A DNA stretch of 40,890 nucleotides from Candidatus Bipolaricaulota bacterium (GTDB lineage Bacteria > Bipolaricaulota > Bipolaricaulia > M55B111). The DNA is taken from positions 1-40,890 of the forward strand of contig JAIPHJ010000015.1 in assembly GCA_021735245.1 (NCBI GenBank), written 5' to 3'. The position numbers and the translations under genes are program-made. The notes under the pieces were generated by a model that was given only the letters and a program-made list of their open reading frames with translations, was not told the origin of the DNA and made no database searches. Of this stretch, positions 17,108-24,777 are shown one piece after another (within the stretch, counting starts at the first letter, position 1; every line of letters begins with the position of its first letter).

Positions 17108-17518
17108 TTAAATCGAGTCGTCGTAATAGATGTCTACAGATCCGTCGAAACTACTACTGTCGTGTTCCTCTTCGGATTCTTTCTTGCTTTTGTCCCCGGA
17201 ACCGCCGCGAACGTTTTCCTTATCAGTCAGGTTACTCATTTCCAAATTTACAGTTGCGGTCGGAATGTTTGAAGCGTCATTCTTATTAGCTGAAGCTGAA
17301 CCTTCAGCTTTTTCTTCGTTCGACTTCGTAAAATCATCCAACATCACTTCATTCATAGATTTCGCTGAAACCTTAGCTTTTCTAGGCATTCGAAAAACTA
17401 TTTTCACAGTGACCGAAGCACTATCACCGGTGCCGAATGCAAGTAATGAGGAAAAGGAAATTAAACACACTAATAGCACAAAATGAACGACAGCTTTAGG
17501 GGTTGTGATTTTTATCAA
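17108..17518 (-). CDS. Small secreted protein of unknown function
   Basis: I do not recognise this protein. Seen: 136 aa, a signal peptide (basic start, hydrophobic residues about 10-28), then a short stretch with strand-like character (S-V-T-V-K-I-V-F-R-M-P). The remainder is very polar, rich in Ser, Lys, Glu and Asp and probably disordered, ending acidic (Y-Y-D-D-S-I). Start is TTG at 17518, with GGGAG about 10 bases upstream. It lies between the subtilase and the divergent barrel protein and shares the subtilase's promoter type, so the two may be co-regulated. Confidence 0.65.
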   Translation of the reverse strand: MIKITTPKAVVHFVLLVCLISFSSLLAFGTGDSASVTVKIVFRMPRKAKVSAKSMNEVMLDDFTKSNEEKAEGSASANKNDASNIPTATVNLEMSNLTDKENVRGGSGDKSKKESEEEHDSSSFDGSVDIYYDDSI

Positions 17519-17637
17519 TTTTAATTTGCTCCCATAAAAATTATGCTCATATTTCTCCTATCTACCGAACTTTTTCATTAATTTGTTTATTTACAGAGTG
17601 AACTACGAATATTGTTTACCAATTGTTTACATTATTT

Positions 17638-17665
17638 ATTATACCTAAAAAACTAAATTTTAGAC
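17638..17665 (-). promoter_or_regulatory. Promoter of the small secreted protein
   Basis: Minus strand: GTCTAA, 16 nt, TATAAT, preceded by AGG, matching the subtilase promoter word for word at both boxes. About 113 nt separate the expected start site from the TTG start codon. Confidence 0.55.
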
Positions 17666-17893
17666 TTAAACACCTGTTACTATCTCCCATTAGGACATTT
17701 AGATAAATAGGCTCAAAGATAAATAGGCCCAGAATTACTTTTGTTCGTTAACACTGTCCTCAGGATTGGTGATTATTTCTCGGCTACTGTCTGAATTTTA
17801 AGGTTTGCCTTCCGCCCCGTTTTCCATATGTTCTTATTGAAAAGGTGAATAAGAAGCTCGGTCCCGAAAACGAAAGAGGTGATCAAGCAAAAC

Positions 17894-17922
17894 TTGTAAT
17901 AATTTCATTAGCCTTTTATAAT
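17894..17922 (+). promoter_or_regulatory. Promoter of the beta-barrel protein
   Basis: TTGTAA, 17 nt, TATAAT, giving a leader of roughly 85 nt before a strong AAGGAGG ribosome site. Confidence 0.55.
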
Positions 17923-18014
17923 GCCTTTTGCTGGTGGTAGGAATATGAAAGGGGGTTAAAAAATGATTTATCCAGGGGTGATAACCGAGAAAAAACTTAA
18001 GGAGGAAAAAGTAA

Positions 18015-19352
18015 ATGATGAAAACCAAGTCAACATTGTACGTGTTTGCAGTATTTTTTCTTTCCTTTCTATGTATAAATTTTGTATTCTCACCCTTACC
18101 GGAAGCTGCTTCTTTTTCCGGCGAATTGGAAAATGACCTCTATTTAGCACCTGACAACAATGGCGGAGACCTTATAGACGAATTTATCTCCACTCTATCA
18201 GTAGAATACACTACGGGAGGAATTACTTACTCCAGCGAATCCGTATTCACAAAAGACGAGCTCGATAGTCAGATATTCGGAGCTGACTACCGAATTGGGA
18301 TCCTGGAGGCAAGCTCTACTGCTTCATTCGACCCCGCCAACACCAGGCTGGACTACTGGTTGAACGAAGGATCATTAACCCTTGCGGGGGCCAAGCTTGA
18401 CACCACATTCCTATTGGAGTACTCCTCGGACACAAGTAGCTACGGAGCCGGACTCGAACTTGGAGTAACCGGAAACATAACCGAAGGTGTTAGTGCCGAC
18501 TTTGTCTCCAGATTCGGCATGGAAGTAAATGAAGCGGAAGCCTTTGGGGTAGTCCCGGGAAGCGGTTATACAATAGTCACCTCTCACGGAGACGGGGACG
18601 AATCAGATGTTTACGGTCCTTCTCAACTCCAGTACGTGGACTCGGAACTTCAGGTTACTGGCATGGTCCTGGATTGCTGTGAATACGACGTCACTACCAG
18701 GTTCAGCGAAGCCAACGGTTACGAGGAGACCGAATTCGAGTTTCTGATAGGGGGAGAGGAAGACCTGATAAGCTTTGACGTAGACCTTACGTTCAGCGCT
18801 CAGACCAAATCCGTCGAGTTAGACCCCGGTATTAGTACAAAGTGGGGCTGTTTCGACGTATATACTGATCTATCCACACCCAACGCCAACGACGTTTTGG
18901 GTAACAACTCCACCAAAGAATCTACGATAAGCGGTCTCGAAGTCGAAGGTTTTGGGATATTCGACGTATCCCTGGGCCATGTGACGTTTTCCAGTTTGAC
19001 CGCCCTAAAGGGCAACCTCTGGCGGCTCGCTGGAACTAATGACCTAGACCTAAAGGCCAGCGATTACCTAATCGATCCTCAGCCAGTTTACCAGGGTCTT
19101 TACGATCAAACGGACTACGATCAGATGTTCTCACTCTACAAATCGGGTAAAGACTTCGACTTAACTTACGGCGCGGACGTCTACTTTGACATGAGCAGCG
19201 ACGCCACTGGTACCGATTCCCTGTTCGATACTGCACTATTTACAAGCAATGGGTCCTTTGCGCTGAGCGACCAGTTCAGCCTCGGTGCTGGATTTTCCAT
19301 AAAGCCGAATTCAGTGGAGACGGTTCGGCTAAGCTTTGACTACTCTTTCTAG
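18015..19352 (+). CDS. Predicted outer-membrane beta-barrel protein
   Basis: Unknown family, but the form is clear. Seen: a signal peptide (residues about 1-32, ending near P-E-A-A-S); then about 410 residues of alternating polar and hydrophobic strands with many D/E/S/T/G turns; and a last strand V-R-L-S-F-D-Y-S-F ending in Phe, the usual C-terminal signal for the BAM machinery. Two adjacent cysteines lie near residue 219. It is probably an outer-membrane or surface protein; porin function is not shown. AAGGAGG ribosome site. The start is the first or second of two ATG codons. Confidence 0.7.
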   Translation: MMKTKSTLYVFAVFFLSFLCINFVFSPLPEAASFSGELENDLYLAPDNNGGDLIDEFISTLSVEYTTGGITYSSESVFTKDELDSQIFGADYRIGILEASSTASFDPANTRLDYWLNEGSLTLAGAKLDTTFLLEYSSDTSSYGAGLELGVTGNITEGVSADFVSRFGMEVNEAEAFGVVPGSGYTIVTSHGDGDESDVYGPSQLQYVDSELQVTGMVLDCCEYDVTTRFSEANGYEETEFEFLIGGEEDLISFDVDLTFSAQTKSVELDPGISTKWGCFDVYTDLSTPNANDVLGNNSTKESTISGLEVEGFGIFDVSLGHVTFSSLTALKGNLWRLAGTNDLDLKASDYLIDPQPVYQGLYDQTDYDQMFSLYKSGKDFDLTYGADVYFDMSSDATGTDSLFDTALFTSNGSFALSDQFSLGAGFSIKPNSVETVRLSFDYSF

Positions 19353-19365
19353 TTTGTAAAAGCAT

Positions 19366-19463
19366 AAAACCGAGCCCTCATCCTTCAACAGGGCATAGAG
19401 GCCAATTTCGGGGGAGAGACGGGGCACCGTTTGACCCCGAATCTTCCCCGTAAGCTCGGTATT
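19366..19463 (+). ncRNA. Candidate structured RNA downstream of the barrel gene
   Basis: A 7-bp closing stem (ACCGAGC at 19369-19375 with GCTCGGT at 19454-19460) encloses two hairpins: one closed by CCTC/GAGG, and one with GGGGGAGA pairing to TCTTCCCC around an inner GGGG/CCCC stem. This gives a three-way junction of about 92 nt. There is no T-run after it, so it is not an ordinary terminator. It could be a 3'-UTR structure, an sRNA or an undescribed motif. Confidence 0.4.
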
Positions 19464-19505
19464 ACAGCTATTTACAATTCTTAAAACTTGTCATAAGTGG
19501 TAAAC

Positions 19506-19534
19506 TTGACAAAAAAATTATCCTTTGTTATAGT
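19506..19534 (+). promoter_or_regulatory. Promoter of c-di-GMP riboswitch/regulator module 1
   Basis: TTGACA, exactly 17 nt, TATAGT: a near-consensus housekeeping promoter. The start site would be about 19541, some 55 nt before the riboswitch. Confidence 0.7.
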
Positions 19535-19595
19535 ACGATTTGCAAAAAATTGTCTACACATTAGTTCTTTTACCAAAAATTGGAGGCGCACTACC

Positions 19596-19675
19596 TTGTA
19601 AAAGGCACACCTCTCCGCAAGGGAGGCACGCAAAGCTTCGGGTCCACTCGTTTGGACGGCCGAGCTGCCAGGGCT
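19596..19675 (+). promoter_or_regulatory. Cyclic di-GMP-I (GEMM-I) riboswitch 1
   Basis: Leader aptamer of the regulator at 19810. Seen in order: AAAAGGCACA; a P2 hairpin CC(T)C..CC-GCAA-GG..GAGG with a GNRA loop; the hallmark ACGCAAAGC; a P3 arm with GTCC/GGAC; and the 3' segment CCGAGCTGCC. The P3 base AGCT pairs with AGCT. The other leaders in this window keep the same fold with covarying bases (AGCC/GGCT, AACC/GGTT, AGGC/GCCT). Downstream, a GTGAAG...TTGG segment resembling those after riboswitches 3 and 4 may form the expression platform. Confidence 0.8.
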
Positions 19676-19809
19676 GACCTTAAAAGAGTGAAGGAGGCAG
19701 TCTTGGCTATCTTTTCAAATTATTTGACTGGTCTAACTTCTTCTAATTTTCCCTTTCCTATATTCAATATTCTGTTCTGCTTTCTCAAGTCCTGTGAGGT
19801 TGTTATCCA

Positions 19810-20154
19810 GTGCAAATAACCATTTACTACCAGGACGACGACGAATACCTGATGGAGAAAGTAGAACGGAAGGCAGATAGGGAAAGGAGGTCTAAAAGTT
19901 CCGTTGTCCTCTCCATAATAGAGTCCTACTTCGAGGCCGAAAAGCGGATCGGAGAGATACTGAAGGATCTTGAAGCAGCTTCATCCGATCAGATCGAAGA
20001 GGGCCTGGAGGATCAGCGGAAAGGAGACTCAGAAGATAAGCTGGGCCGGATACTTCTGGAAAAAGGCTACGTTCAGGAGGTAGACCTGGGCAGGGCAATT
20101 ACTATCCAGAATCGGACAGGTAAACGAACGGAGGTAAAAACTAAAAGCGGTTAG
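19810..20154 (+). CDS. RHH-MshEN-like putative c-di-GMP transcription factor, copy 1
   Basis: Predicted one-component regulator of 114 aa. Residues 3-42 look like a ribbon-helix-helix (CopG/Arc type) domain: a short strand T-I-Y-Y, then two helices rich in K/R. Residues 46-69 and 77-100 are two 24-residue motifs with the MshEN pattern R/K-[LI]-G-x2-[LI]..G..L..[LI]..Q. MshEN domains of type II secretion/MSHA ATPases bind c-di-GMP through just such paired motifs. Here motif 1 has Glu at the usual Gly position 10, and motif 2 is intact. The start is GTG at 19810 behind GTGAGGT. It sits under a c-di-GMP-I riboswitch and upstream of two more. DNA binding and ligand binding are inferred. Confidence 0.75.
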   Translation: MQITIYYQDDDEYLMEKVERKADRERRSKSSVVLSIIESYFEAEKRIGEILKDLEAASSDQIEEGLEDQRKGDSEDKLGRILLEKGYVQEVDLGRAITIQNRTGKRTEVKTKSG

Positions 20155-20181
20155 TTATTTCGCAGGTTAACCGTACCGTCC

Positions 20182-20260
20182 TGAAAAGGGCATTCCTTCC
20201 ACAAGGGAGGCACGCAAAGCTGCGGGTCCACCCACCATGGGCCGCCGAGCTGCCGGGACA
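20182..20260 (+). promoter_or_regulatory. Cyclic di-GMP-I (GEMM-I) riboswitch 2
   Basis: Very similar to riboswitch 1: AAAAGGGCA, a P2 stem CCTTCC/GGGAGG (loop ACAA, not a GNRA), CACGCAAAGC, a P3 arm with the pair AGCT/AGCT, and CCGAGCTGCCGGG. It begins 27 nt after the regulator stop codon and lies 160 nt upstream of riboswitch 5, so the beta-helix gene has two c-di-GMP-I-like elements in its leader. Confidence 0.78.
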
Positions 20261-20420
20261 AAAAAGTTTGGGCGGAGGTAAACTCCCCCATGAACAAGGA
20301 GGCAACCGGTGGTTCGGAGTAATTTGTCTCACCTAAAAGGTAAATTCTATCCAGTAAATCACCCCAACTATACACACAATCAATACCGAACCATATCAAA
20401 GAAATTCAGTCTTTCACAAG

Positions 20421-20592
20421 GAGGCCGAAAGGGCAAACCGGCCCAGTTGCCGGGGCGCAAAGGCGGAAACTCGGTTATCGGGTTTGTAGAGTTCTTAGGG
20501 TTCATGGGGTTAACAGCTAAAAACCCTATGAACTCAATAAACCCGATAAACTCCACGAACCCGGATTTTTCGCCTACCGAAGCCTCCCGGAG
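20421..20592 (+). promoter_or_regulatory. Riboswitch 5: GEMM-I-like with repeat-built P3
   Basis: 5' half: GGGCAAACCGGC...GCCGGGGCGCAAAGGC (P2 with a 6-nt loop rather than GNRA). 3' half: CCGAAGCCTCCCGG. AGGC of the 5' half pairs with GCCT of the 3' half at the place where the other leaders pair AGCT/AGCT. Between the halves, where the P3 loop is normally short, lie inverted arrays of 9-nt repeats (20480-20568) that extend P3 into a long hairpin. Ligand binding is less certain than for riboswitches 1-4. Confidence 0.6.
20480..20568 (+). repeat. Inverted arrays of 9-nt repeats (NGRGTTYAT type)
   Basis: The left arm has three and a half units such as GAGTTCTTA and GGGTTCATG. After a short spacer the right arm holds about four and a half units in reverse complement (AACCCTATG, AACTCAATA and so on). 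The arms can pair over ~35 bp with scattered mismatches. A related array lies at 33905-33953 on the other strand. Confidence 0.75.
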
Positions 20593-20657
20593 TTGTGAAC
20601 TTTCTATGGAACTGAAACTTGAAACAGAGAACAGAAAAGCAACGAAAGGGGGTTATG

Positions 20658-23600
20658 ATGGAAATTAATAGTAGATCTGTATTTTTAATCGGTGCTTTAA
20701 TTCTGGTATTGATCTTTGGAGTAGGTGGGTTTGGACAAACATCGGCAGACCTTATAGTCAATGGAGACGCAAGTAATTGTAGTGTATCTGGTGACAACCT
20801 TTACTGCACTATCCAGAATGCAGTAGATGCTGCCTCAAGTGGGGATACAATAAAGATTATTGGCAAGGGTAAGAGGGCAGACTCTGGTGGACCGTTAGCT
20901 CTGTTTGTTGTCAACCCCTACTCTGAGAACATCGAAGTTAGCAAGGATGACCTAACACTGTTTGGGGTAGAAGGTACAACTACAGGCCCTGTTGAGTTTT
21001 GCGAATATAATCTTGTCACGGGTGAAAAAAGTTGTTGGGAAGAGACTGTAACAGCTTACCACAAACCATTTGTAGAGGGCGGCTGGATTGAAGACGGTAA
21101 CTACACCGATGCCGGCCATACGCTCTTACTTGAGGGTACTGAATCCGACCCCTTAACGGGAGTCTCGGTGGGACCGGAAGATTTATCTGAGTACTCGCGG
21201 TTGGTACTCACCAATGGGGGTATTGGGCAACCTGGGGGTGATGATGTAGCCGGGGCTTTGTGGCTTACCCACGTGGAAGGTTCCGAAATAAGATTCGTGG
21301 ATGCCACATCGAGCGAAGTCGGTATAGGGCTTTATAGGTCCCGCAAAAACACTATCCGCGATAGCAACAACTACCTTAATGTCGGAGCCGGGGTAGAGTT
21401 AAATTACTCTAACAAAAACAATATTATAGACACCACCTTTTTCAAAAACTCCGGAGGCGTCCTCTTGAAAAACTCGGACGGAAACAAAATTGGAGAAGAA
21501 AAAGATGGGTCTCTACCAAGTGACTTTAGCCCCGAAGACGTAATTGGATCAGAGGACGTTGGTTTTGAAACAATAAAGGATCATTTCAGTAACATTCTCC
21601 TCGGAAACATAGATCCAAACCTCAACGACCCAGAAAATGACCCTACATTCGACCCTTCTGATCAGTCCTCCGGTAATTACGGAATAAAACTTATTAATTC
21701 AGAAAAAAACCTTACCATAAATAACTTAATTGCCGGTTATATTAAAACAGATGGCGACGGAGGTAATGGAGGTTCGCTAGATACGGGGGTCGTACTTGAG
21801 GATTCTGCAAGCAACAACATTATTGGAAACTGGATCTTATTAAACTCAGATGGAATAAAAGTGGGGCCCCACCCGGAAGGATCTGATGGTAATGAAATTA
21901 GGAAAAACTTTATCGCAAGAAATGGCTTTTATTATGACCAAGATCACGAGGACGGACCGTTTGTCCGAGTACCGGGTATGGGTCATGGCATTGAACTTTG
22001 GAACTCAGATAATAATATCTTATCTGGAAATAAGATCACTCAAAACGCTATAGACGGTATTTATCTCATGGGTTCGACCGGGAACACGATTGGTAGAGTT
22101 CAAGAAAAAGGTTACTCAGGTAATGAAATCTACGAAAATACAAAAGGTCTTTATATCTGGAGTTCCTCGGACTTCAACCGAATCATAGGTAATGAGATTT
22201 ATGAAAATTATACAAAAGGTATCTACTCCATGAGTTCAGACAATAATATAATCGAGGAAAATCTTATCCATAACAACGAGGATGAGGGAATCTTCTTTTG
22301 GGGAGGCAAATCTAACAAGATCCTAAACAATGAAGTCTATTATAACTCGGCGGGAATACAATTTGGGTCACCACACAAACCAGGTGGTGAAAATAACTAT
22401 ATATCGGGCAATAAGATCTACGCCAACAGCGAGGAAGGAATTGCGCTATTTGCTTCAGAAAGTAGCTATATCCTGGGGAACGAAATCTACAACAATAAAG
22501 TCGTCGGAATTAGATTGGGAGATTCCGATGGCAACAGGATAGAGGATAATACTGTAAGGGCGAACGCGGCGGGAATCCTCTTGGGGGATGGATCAGAAGA
22601 TAACGAAATAATCTCCAACTCTATCGTTAGTAATGAAGAATACGGCATTTCTTTATTGAATTCTTATGGTAACTTATTCGACGAGAACGTTGTTAAAACT
22701 AATGATGTAGACTATTCAAGTCAAGCCAACGCCAGCGCCTTTGGAATTAACCTGGAAGGCTCAGGGGACAATTCGTTCGAGAATGTCGATATCGTTGACA
22801 TCTCAAGCGAGGCTGGCGGTTTAACGGCAAAGAGTAACGCCTCGGGTGTCGATCTGTTAGAATCGAATCACAATACGTTCGAGAACGTGGATATCATTGG
22901 CATCTCCAGCGAGGCTTATGCCAGTGCAATGCCAATTGCTAGCGCCAACGCCAGCGCCCTTGGAATCAACTTGGAAGGCTCAGATGACAATACGTTCGAG
23001 AACGTCGATATCGTTGACATTTCAACCTATGCACGTGCAGTAGGAGATTATGGAGCTAGCGCCAACGCCAACACCTATGGTGTTCATCTGGAAGAATCAG
23101 ATGACAATATCTTTGAAAACGTCGAAACTCGTGACGTCTCCAATAATACCAGCATCAGTGTCACATTTCCAGGACAGTCAGTTCCAACGCTGTCGTCTGT
23201 TAGAAACGAGGAAAATGCTAACTCCGCTAATTCATATGGAATAGGTTTGTATAATTCATCTGGGAACCTTTTTCTGTTCAATACCATCGAAAATAGCGGG
23301 TGCGGATTAATAAGTGACAATCTTTCAGAAGGAAATACAATTCATTTTAGTAGTATTATCAATAATACCGAATTCGGAGTGCGAAACGAAAGCACAGATT
23401 CTTTGGACGCCATACTTAACTACTGGGGTTCCGACAGCGGCCCAACACACAGCAGTAATCCAAAAGGCACCGGAGACGCCATATCCGATAAAGTAGCCTA
23501 CTCCCCCTGGCTTGCCGACTCCATCGTTAACGGAACGGGAATAGATACCGCCCCCAATACTGCCGGAGTCCAGCTACCGGATACTGTCAACATAATGGTA

Positions 23601-24677
23601 GACGATGTTGGCCCAAAACCAACCACCAAAGACGGAAACACTGGATACCTGAACCAGGCAATCTGGGGCTCCAATGAATTACGGGGCACGGACAAGATAA
23701 ACCTGTTTCCGGGCGATTACACGGCCTCACCTAATCAACCGGTAACGGACTCATCAGAGATAGTCTCATGCACAGGCTGTCCGACAGCCGCCTCTATCGA
23801 CGGCGAACTGGTAATAGAAACAAGCGACGTCAATGTAGGCGGAAGGGATACCTATACCAATGAAGGGTTCAACGTAAATGCTGATGTTACGATAAATCCC
23901 GGCGTGGATGCCACCAATGTTCACATAAACTGGAACAACATCTACGGTGAGGTTGCCAACAACGGTACCGGTACCCTGGATGCCACCTACAACTGGTGGG
24001 GCGACGACAACCCGGAGGACTCCGTGGAGGGTAACGTAGACTACTCCAATCACTTGCCCGCTACCGTTTGTTCGGTACTCGACTACATGGAGGAAAACGA
24101 CCTCGAGGATGATCCCGAAGCCGCCGTTGCCGGCATGGCCTGCGAACAGGGAAGTGCCTCGGAGCAAGCGGCATGCGAGTTAACCACTATGGGTCTTGAT
24201 ACCGACCAGGCAGAGCAGCTAGTCGTACAGCACGGAGCCACCAGAGTACTGAACGCAAAAGAGACCGCGGATACCTCCGGAGAGTTCACCCAACTGCTCG
24301 GAGGCTATAGCTTACCCGCTGGTGCTGCCGGAGGATTGACAAACAACGTAGTCGCAGGTGGAGCAGGTTCGGTCGGCGACAGAACGGTCGGAGCGGTATT
24401 TACCAAGGGAGAAACCATCGAAGTAAGCTTTCCGCTTGCCGACTTCCAGGGCGAACCAACAACAAACCTGACGCCCACCGTATCGGTGGTTGAACTCGAC
24501 GAGGACGGAGATAAGAAGGGGCTAGAAAGGGTAACCACCGCGACTTACGACGAAGACGAGGACGCCTACGTCACGACCTTTGAAACCACAAGCTTAGAAC
24601 CCGGACCTTATGAAGTCCAGATTGACCTTCCCGACTTAAGTGCCCTTCAACAGGTAATCGAAGTGGAAGGAGACTAA
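20658..24677 (+). CDS. Giant secreted parallel beta-helix (NosD/CASH-like) protein
   Basis: Predicted surface or secreted protein of about 1339 aa. Seen: a signal peptide (first ~30 residues); a typical right-handed beta-helix entry (C-T-I-Q-N-A-V-D-A-A-S-S-G-D-T-I); then hundreds of residues of G-N-x-I/N-x-I-x-x-N rungs; and a block of four ~40-residue repeats (E-N-V-D-I-V-D-I-S type, DNA 22720-23140). The pattern returns after N-Y-W-G-S-D-S-G-P, and again with N-W-W-G-D. The last ~100 residues look like an Ig-type beta domain. Such folds occur in adhesins and polysaccharide-binding or -cleaving proteins; no catalytic site was identified. The start is the ATG at 20658 (just after another ATG), placed by AAAGGGGG. 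Two c-di-GMP-I-like leaders precede it. Confidence 0.8.
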   Translation: MEINSRSVFLIGALILVLIFGVGGFGQTSADLIVNGDASNCSVSGDNLYCTIQNAVDAASSGDTIKIIGKGKRADSGGPLALFVVNPYSENIEVSKDDLTLFGVEGTTTGPVEFCEYNLVTGEKSCWEETVTAYHKPFVEGGWIEDGNYTDAGHTLLLEGTESDPLTGVSVGPEDLSEYSRLVLTNGGIGQPGGDDVAGALWLTHVEGSEIRFVDATSSEVGIGLYRSRKNTIRDSNNYLNVGAGVELNYSNKNNIIDTTFFKNSGGVLLKNSDGNKIGEEKDGSLPSDFSPEDVIGSEDVGFETIKDHFSNILLGNIDPNLNDPENDPTFDPSDQSSGNYGIKLINSEKNLTINNLIAGYIKTDGDGGNGGSLDTGVVLEDSASNNIIGNWILLNSDGIKVGPHPEGSDGNEIRKNFIARNGFYYDQDHEDGPFVRVPGMGHGIELWNSDNNILSGNKITQNAIDGIYLMGSTGNTIGRVQEKGYSGNEIYENTKGLYIWSSSDFNRIIGNEIYENYTKGIYSMSSDNNIIEENLIHNNEDEGIFFWGGKSNKILNNEVYYNSAGIQFGSPHKPGGENNYISGNKIYANSEEGIALFASESSYILGNEIYNNKVVGIRLGDSDGNRIEDNTVRANAAGILLGDGSEDNEIISNSIVSNEEYGISLLNSYGNLFDENVVKTNDVDYSSQANASAFGINLEGSGDNSFENVDIVDISSEAGGLTAKSNASGVDLLESNHNTFENVDIIGISSEAYASAMPIASANASALGINLEGSDDNTFENVDIVDISTYARAVGDYGASANANTYGVHLEESDDNIFENVETRDVSNNTSISVTFPGQSVPTLSSVRNEENANSANSYGIGLYNSSGNLFLFNTIENSGCGLISDNLSEGNTIHFSSIINNTEFGVRNESTDSLDAILNYWGSDSGPTHSSNPKGTGDAISDKVAYSPWLADSIVNGTGIDTAPNTAGVQLPDTVNIMVDDVGPKPTTKDGNTGYLNQAIWGSNELRGTDKINLFPGDYTASPNQPVTDSSEIVSCTGCPTAASIDGELVIETSDVNVGGRDTYTNEGFNVNADVTINPGVDATNVHINWNNIYGEVANNGTGTLDATYNWWGDDNPEDSVEGNVDYSNHLPATVCSVLDYMEENDLEDDPEAAVAGMACEQGSASEQAACELTTMGLDTDQAEQLVVQHGATRVLNAKETADTSGEFTQLLGGYSLPAGAAGGLTNNVVAGGAGSVGDRTVGAVFTKGETIEVSFPLADFQGEPTTNLTPTVSVVELDEDGDKKGLERVTTATYDEDEDAYVTTFETTSLEPGPYEVQIDLPDLSALQQVIEVEGD
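22720..23140 (+). repeat. Four imperfect ~120-nt tandem coding repeats
   Basis: Inside the beta-helix gene, units begin near GCCAACGCCAGCGCC and contain GA(G/A)AACGTCGATATCGTTGAC-like words. Each encodes one to two helix rungs ending in an Ala/Ser-rich loop. The close DNA similarity suggests recent expansion. Confidence 0.7.
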
Positions 24678-24723
24678 GCAGCTTAACCGAACGAAACTAA
24701 GACCAACAAAACAGCCTACTGAT

Positions 24724-24761
24724 AAAGAGGGAGGAGGAATCCTCCCTCTTTTCTATTTTCG
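24724..24761. terminator. Strong bidirectional rho-independent terminator
   Basis: AAGAGGGAGGA (24725-24735) pairs perfectly with TCCTCCCTCTT (24740-24750) around the loop GGAA, followed by TTTCTATTTT. A-rich sequence on the other side allows use from the minus strand as well. It separates the convergent beta-helix and usher-like genes. Confidence 0.9.
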
Positions 24762-24777
24762 CTCTAAAGACCGTTTA

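Larger units (their letters stand above)
17519..18014. other. 496-bp divergent intergenic region with two promoters
   Basis: Holds the leftward promoter at 17638-17665 and the rightward promoter at 17894-17922. A 12-bp direct repeat (AGATAAATAGGC) occurs twice near 17701-17730. No gene is supported. Confidence 0.5.
20155..20657 (+). other. Long leader of the beta-helix gene with tandem riboswitches
   Basis: No gene. It contains riboswitch 2 (20182-20260); an unassigned stretch where GGGACAAA (from 20255) can pair with TTTGTCTC (about 20323-20330); and riboswitch 5 with the 9-nt repeats (20421-20592). No good promoter was seen between the regulator stop and riboswitch 2, so readthrough from the regulator promoter is possible. 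An open frame at 20309-20668 is only the 9-nt repeats read as N-P-x/N-S-x triplets. Confidence 0.55.

Noticed and set aside
19366-19463. Rho-independent terminator of the barrel gene
   Set aside because: The structure is large and branched and has no T-run, so I list it as a candidate structured RNA instead.
20309-20668. Plus-strand open frame of 119 codons with N-P-M/N-S-I triplets
   Set aside because: The triplets are the 9-nt repeats of the riboswitch 5 leader read in frame; there is no ribosome site, and it overlaps structured RNA and the real start of the beta-helix gene.
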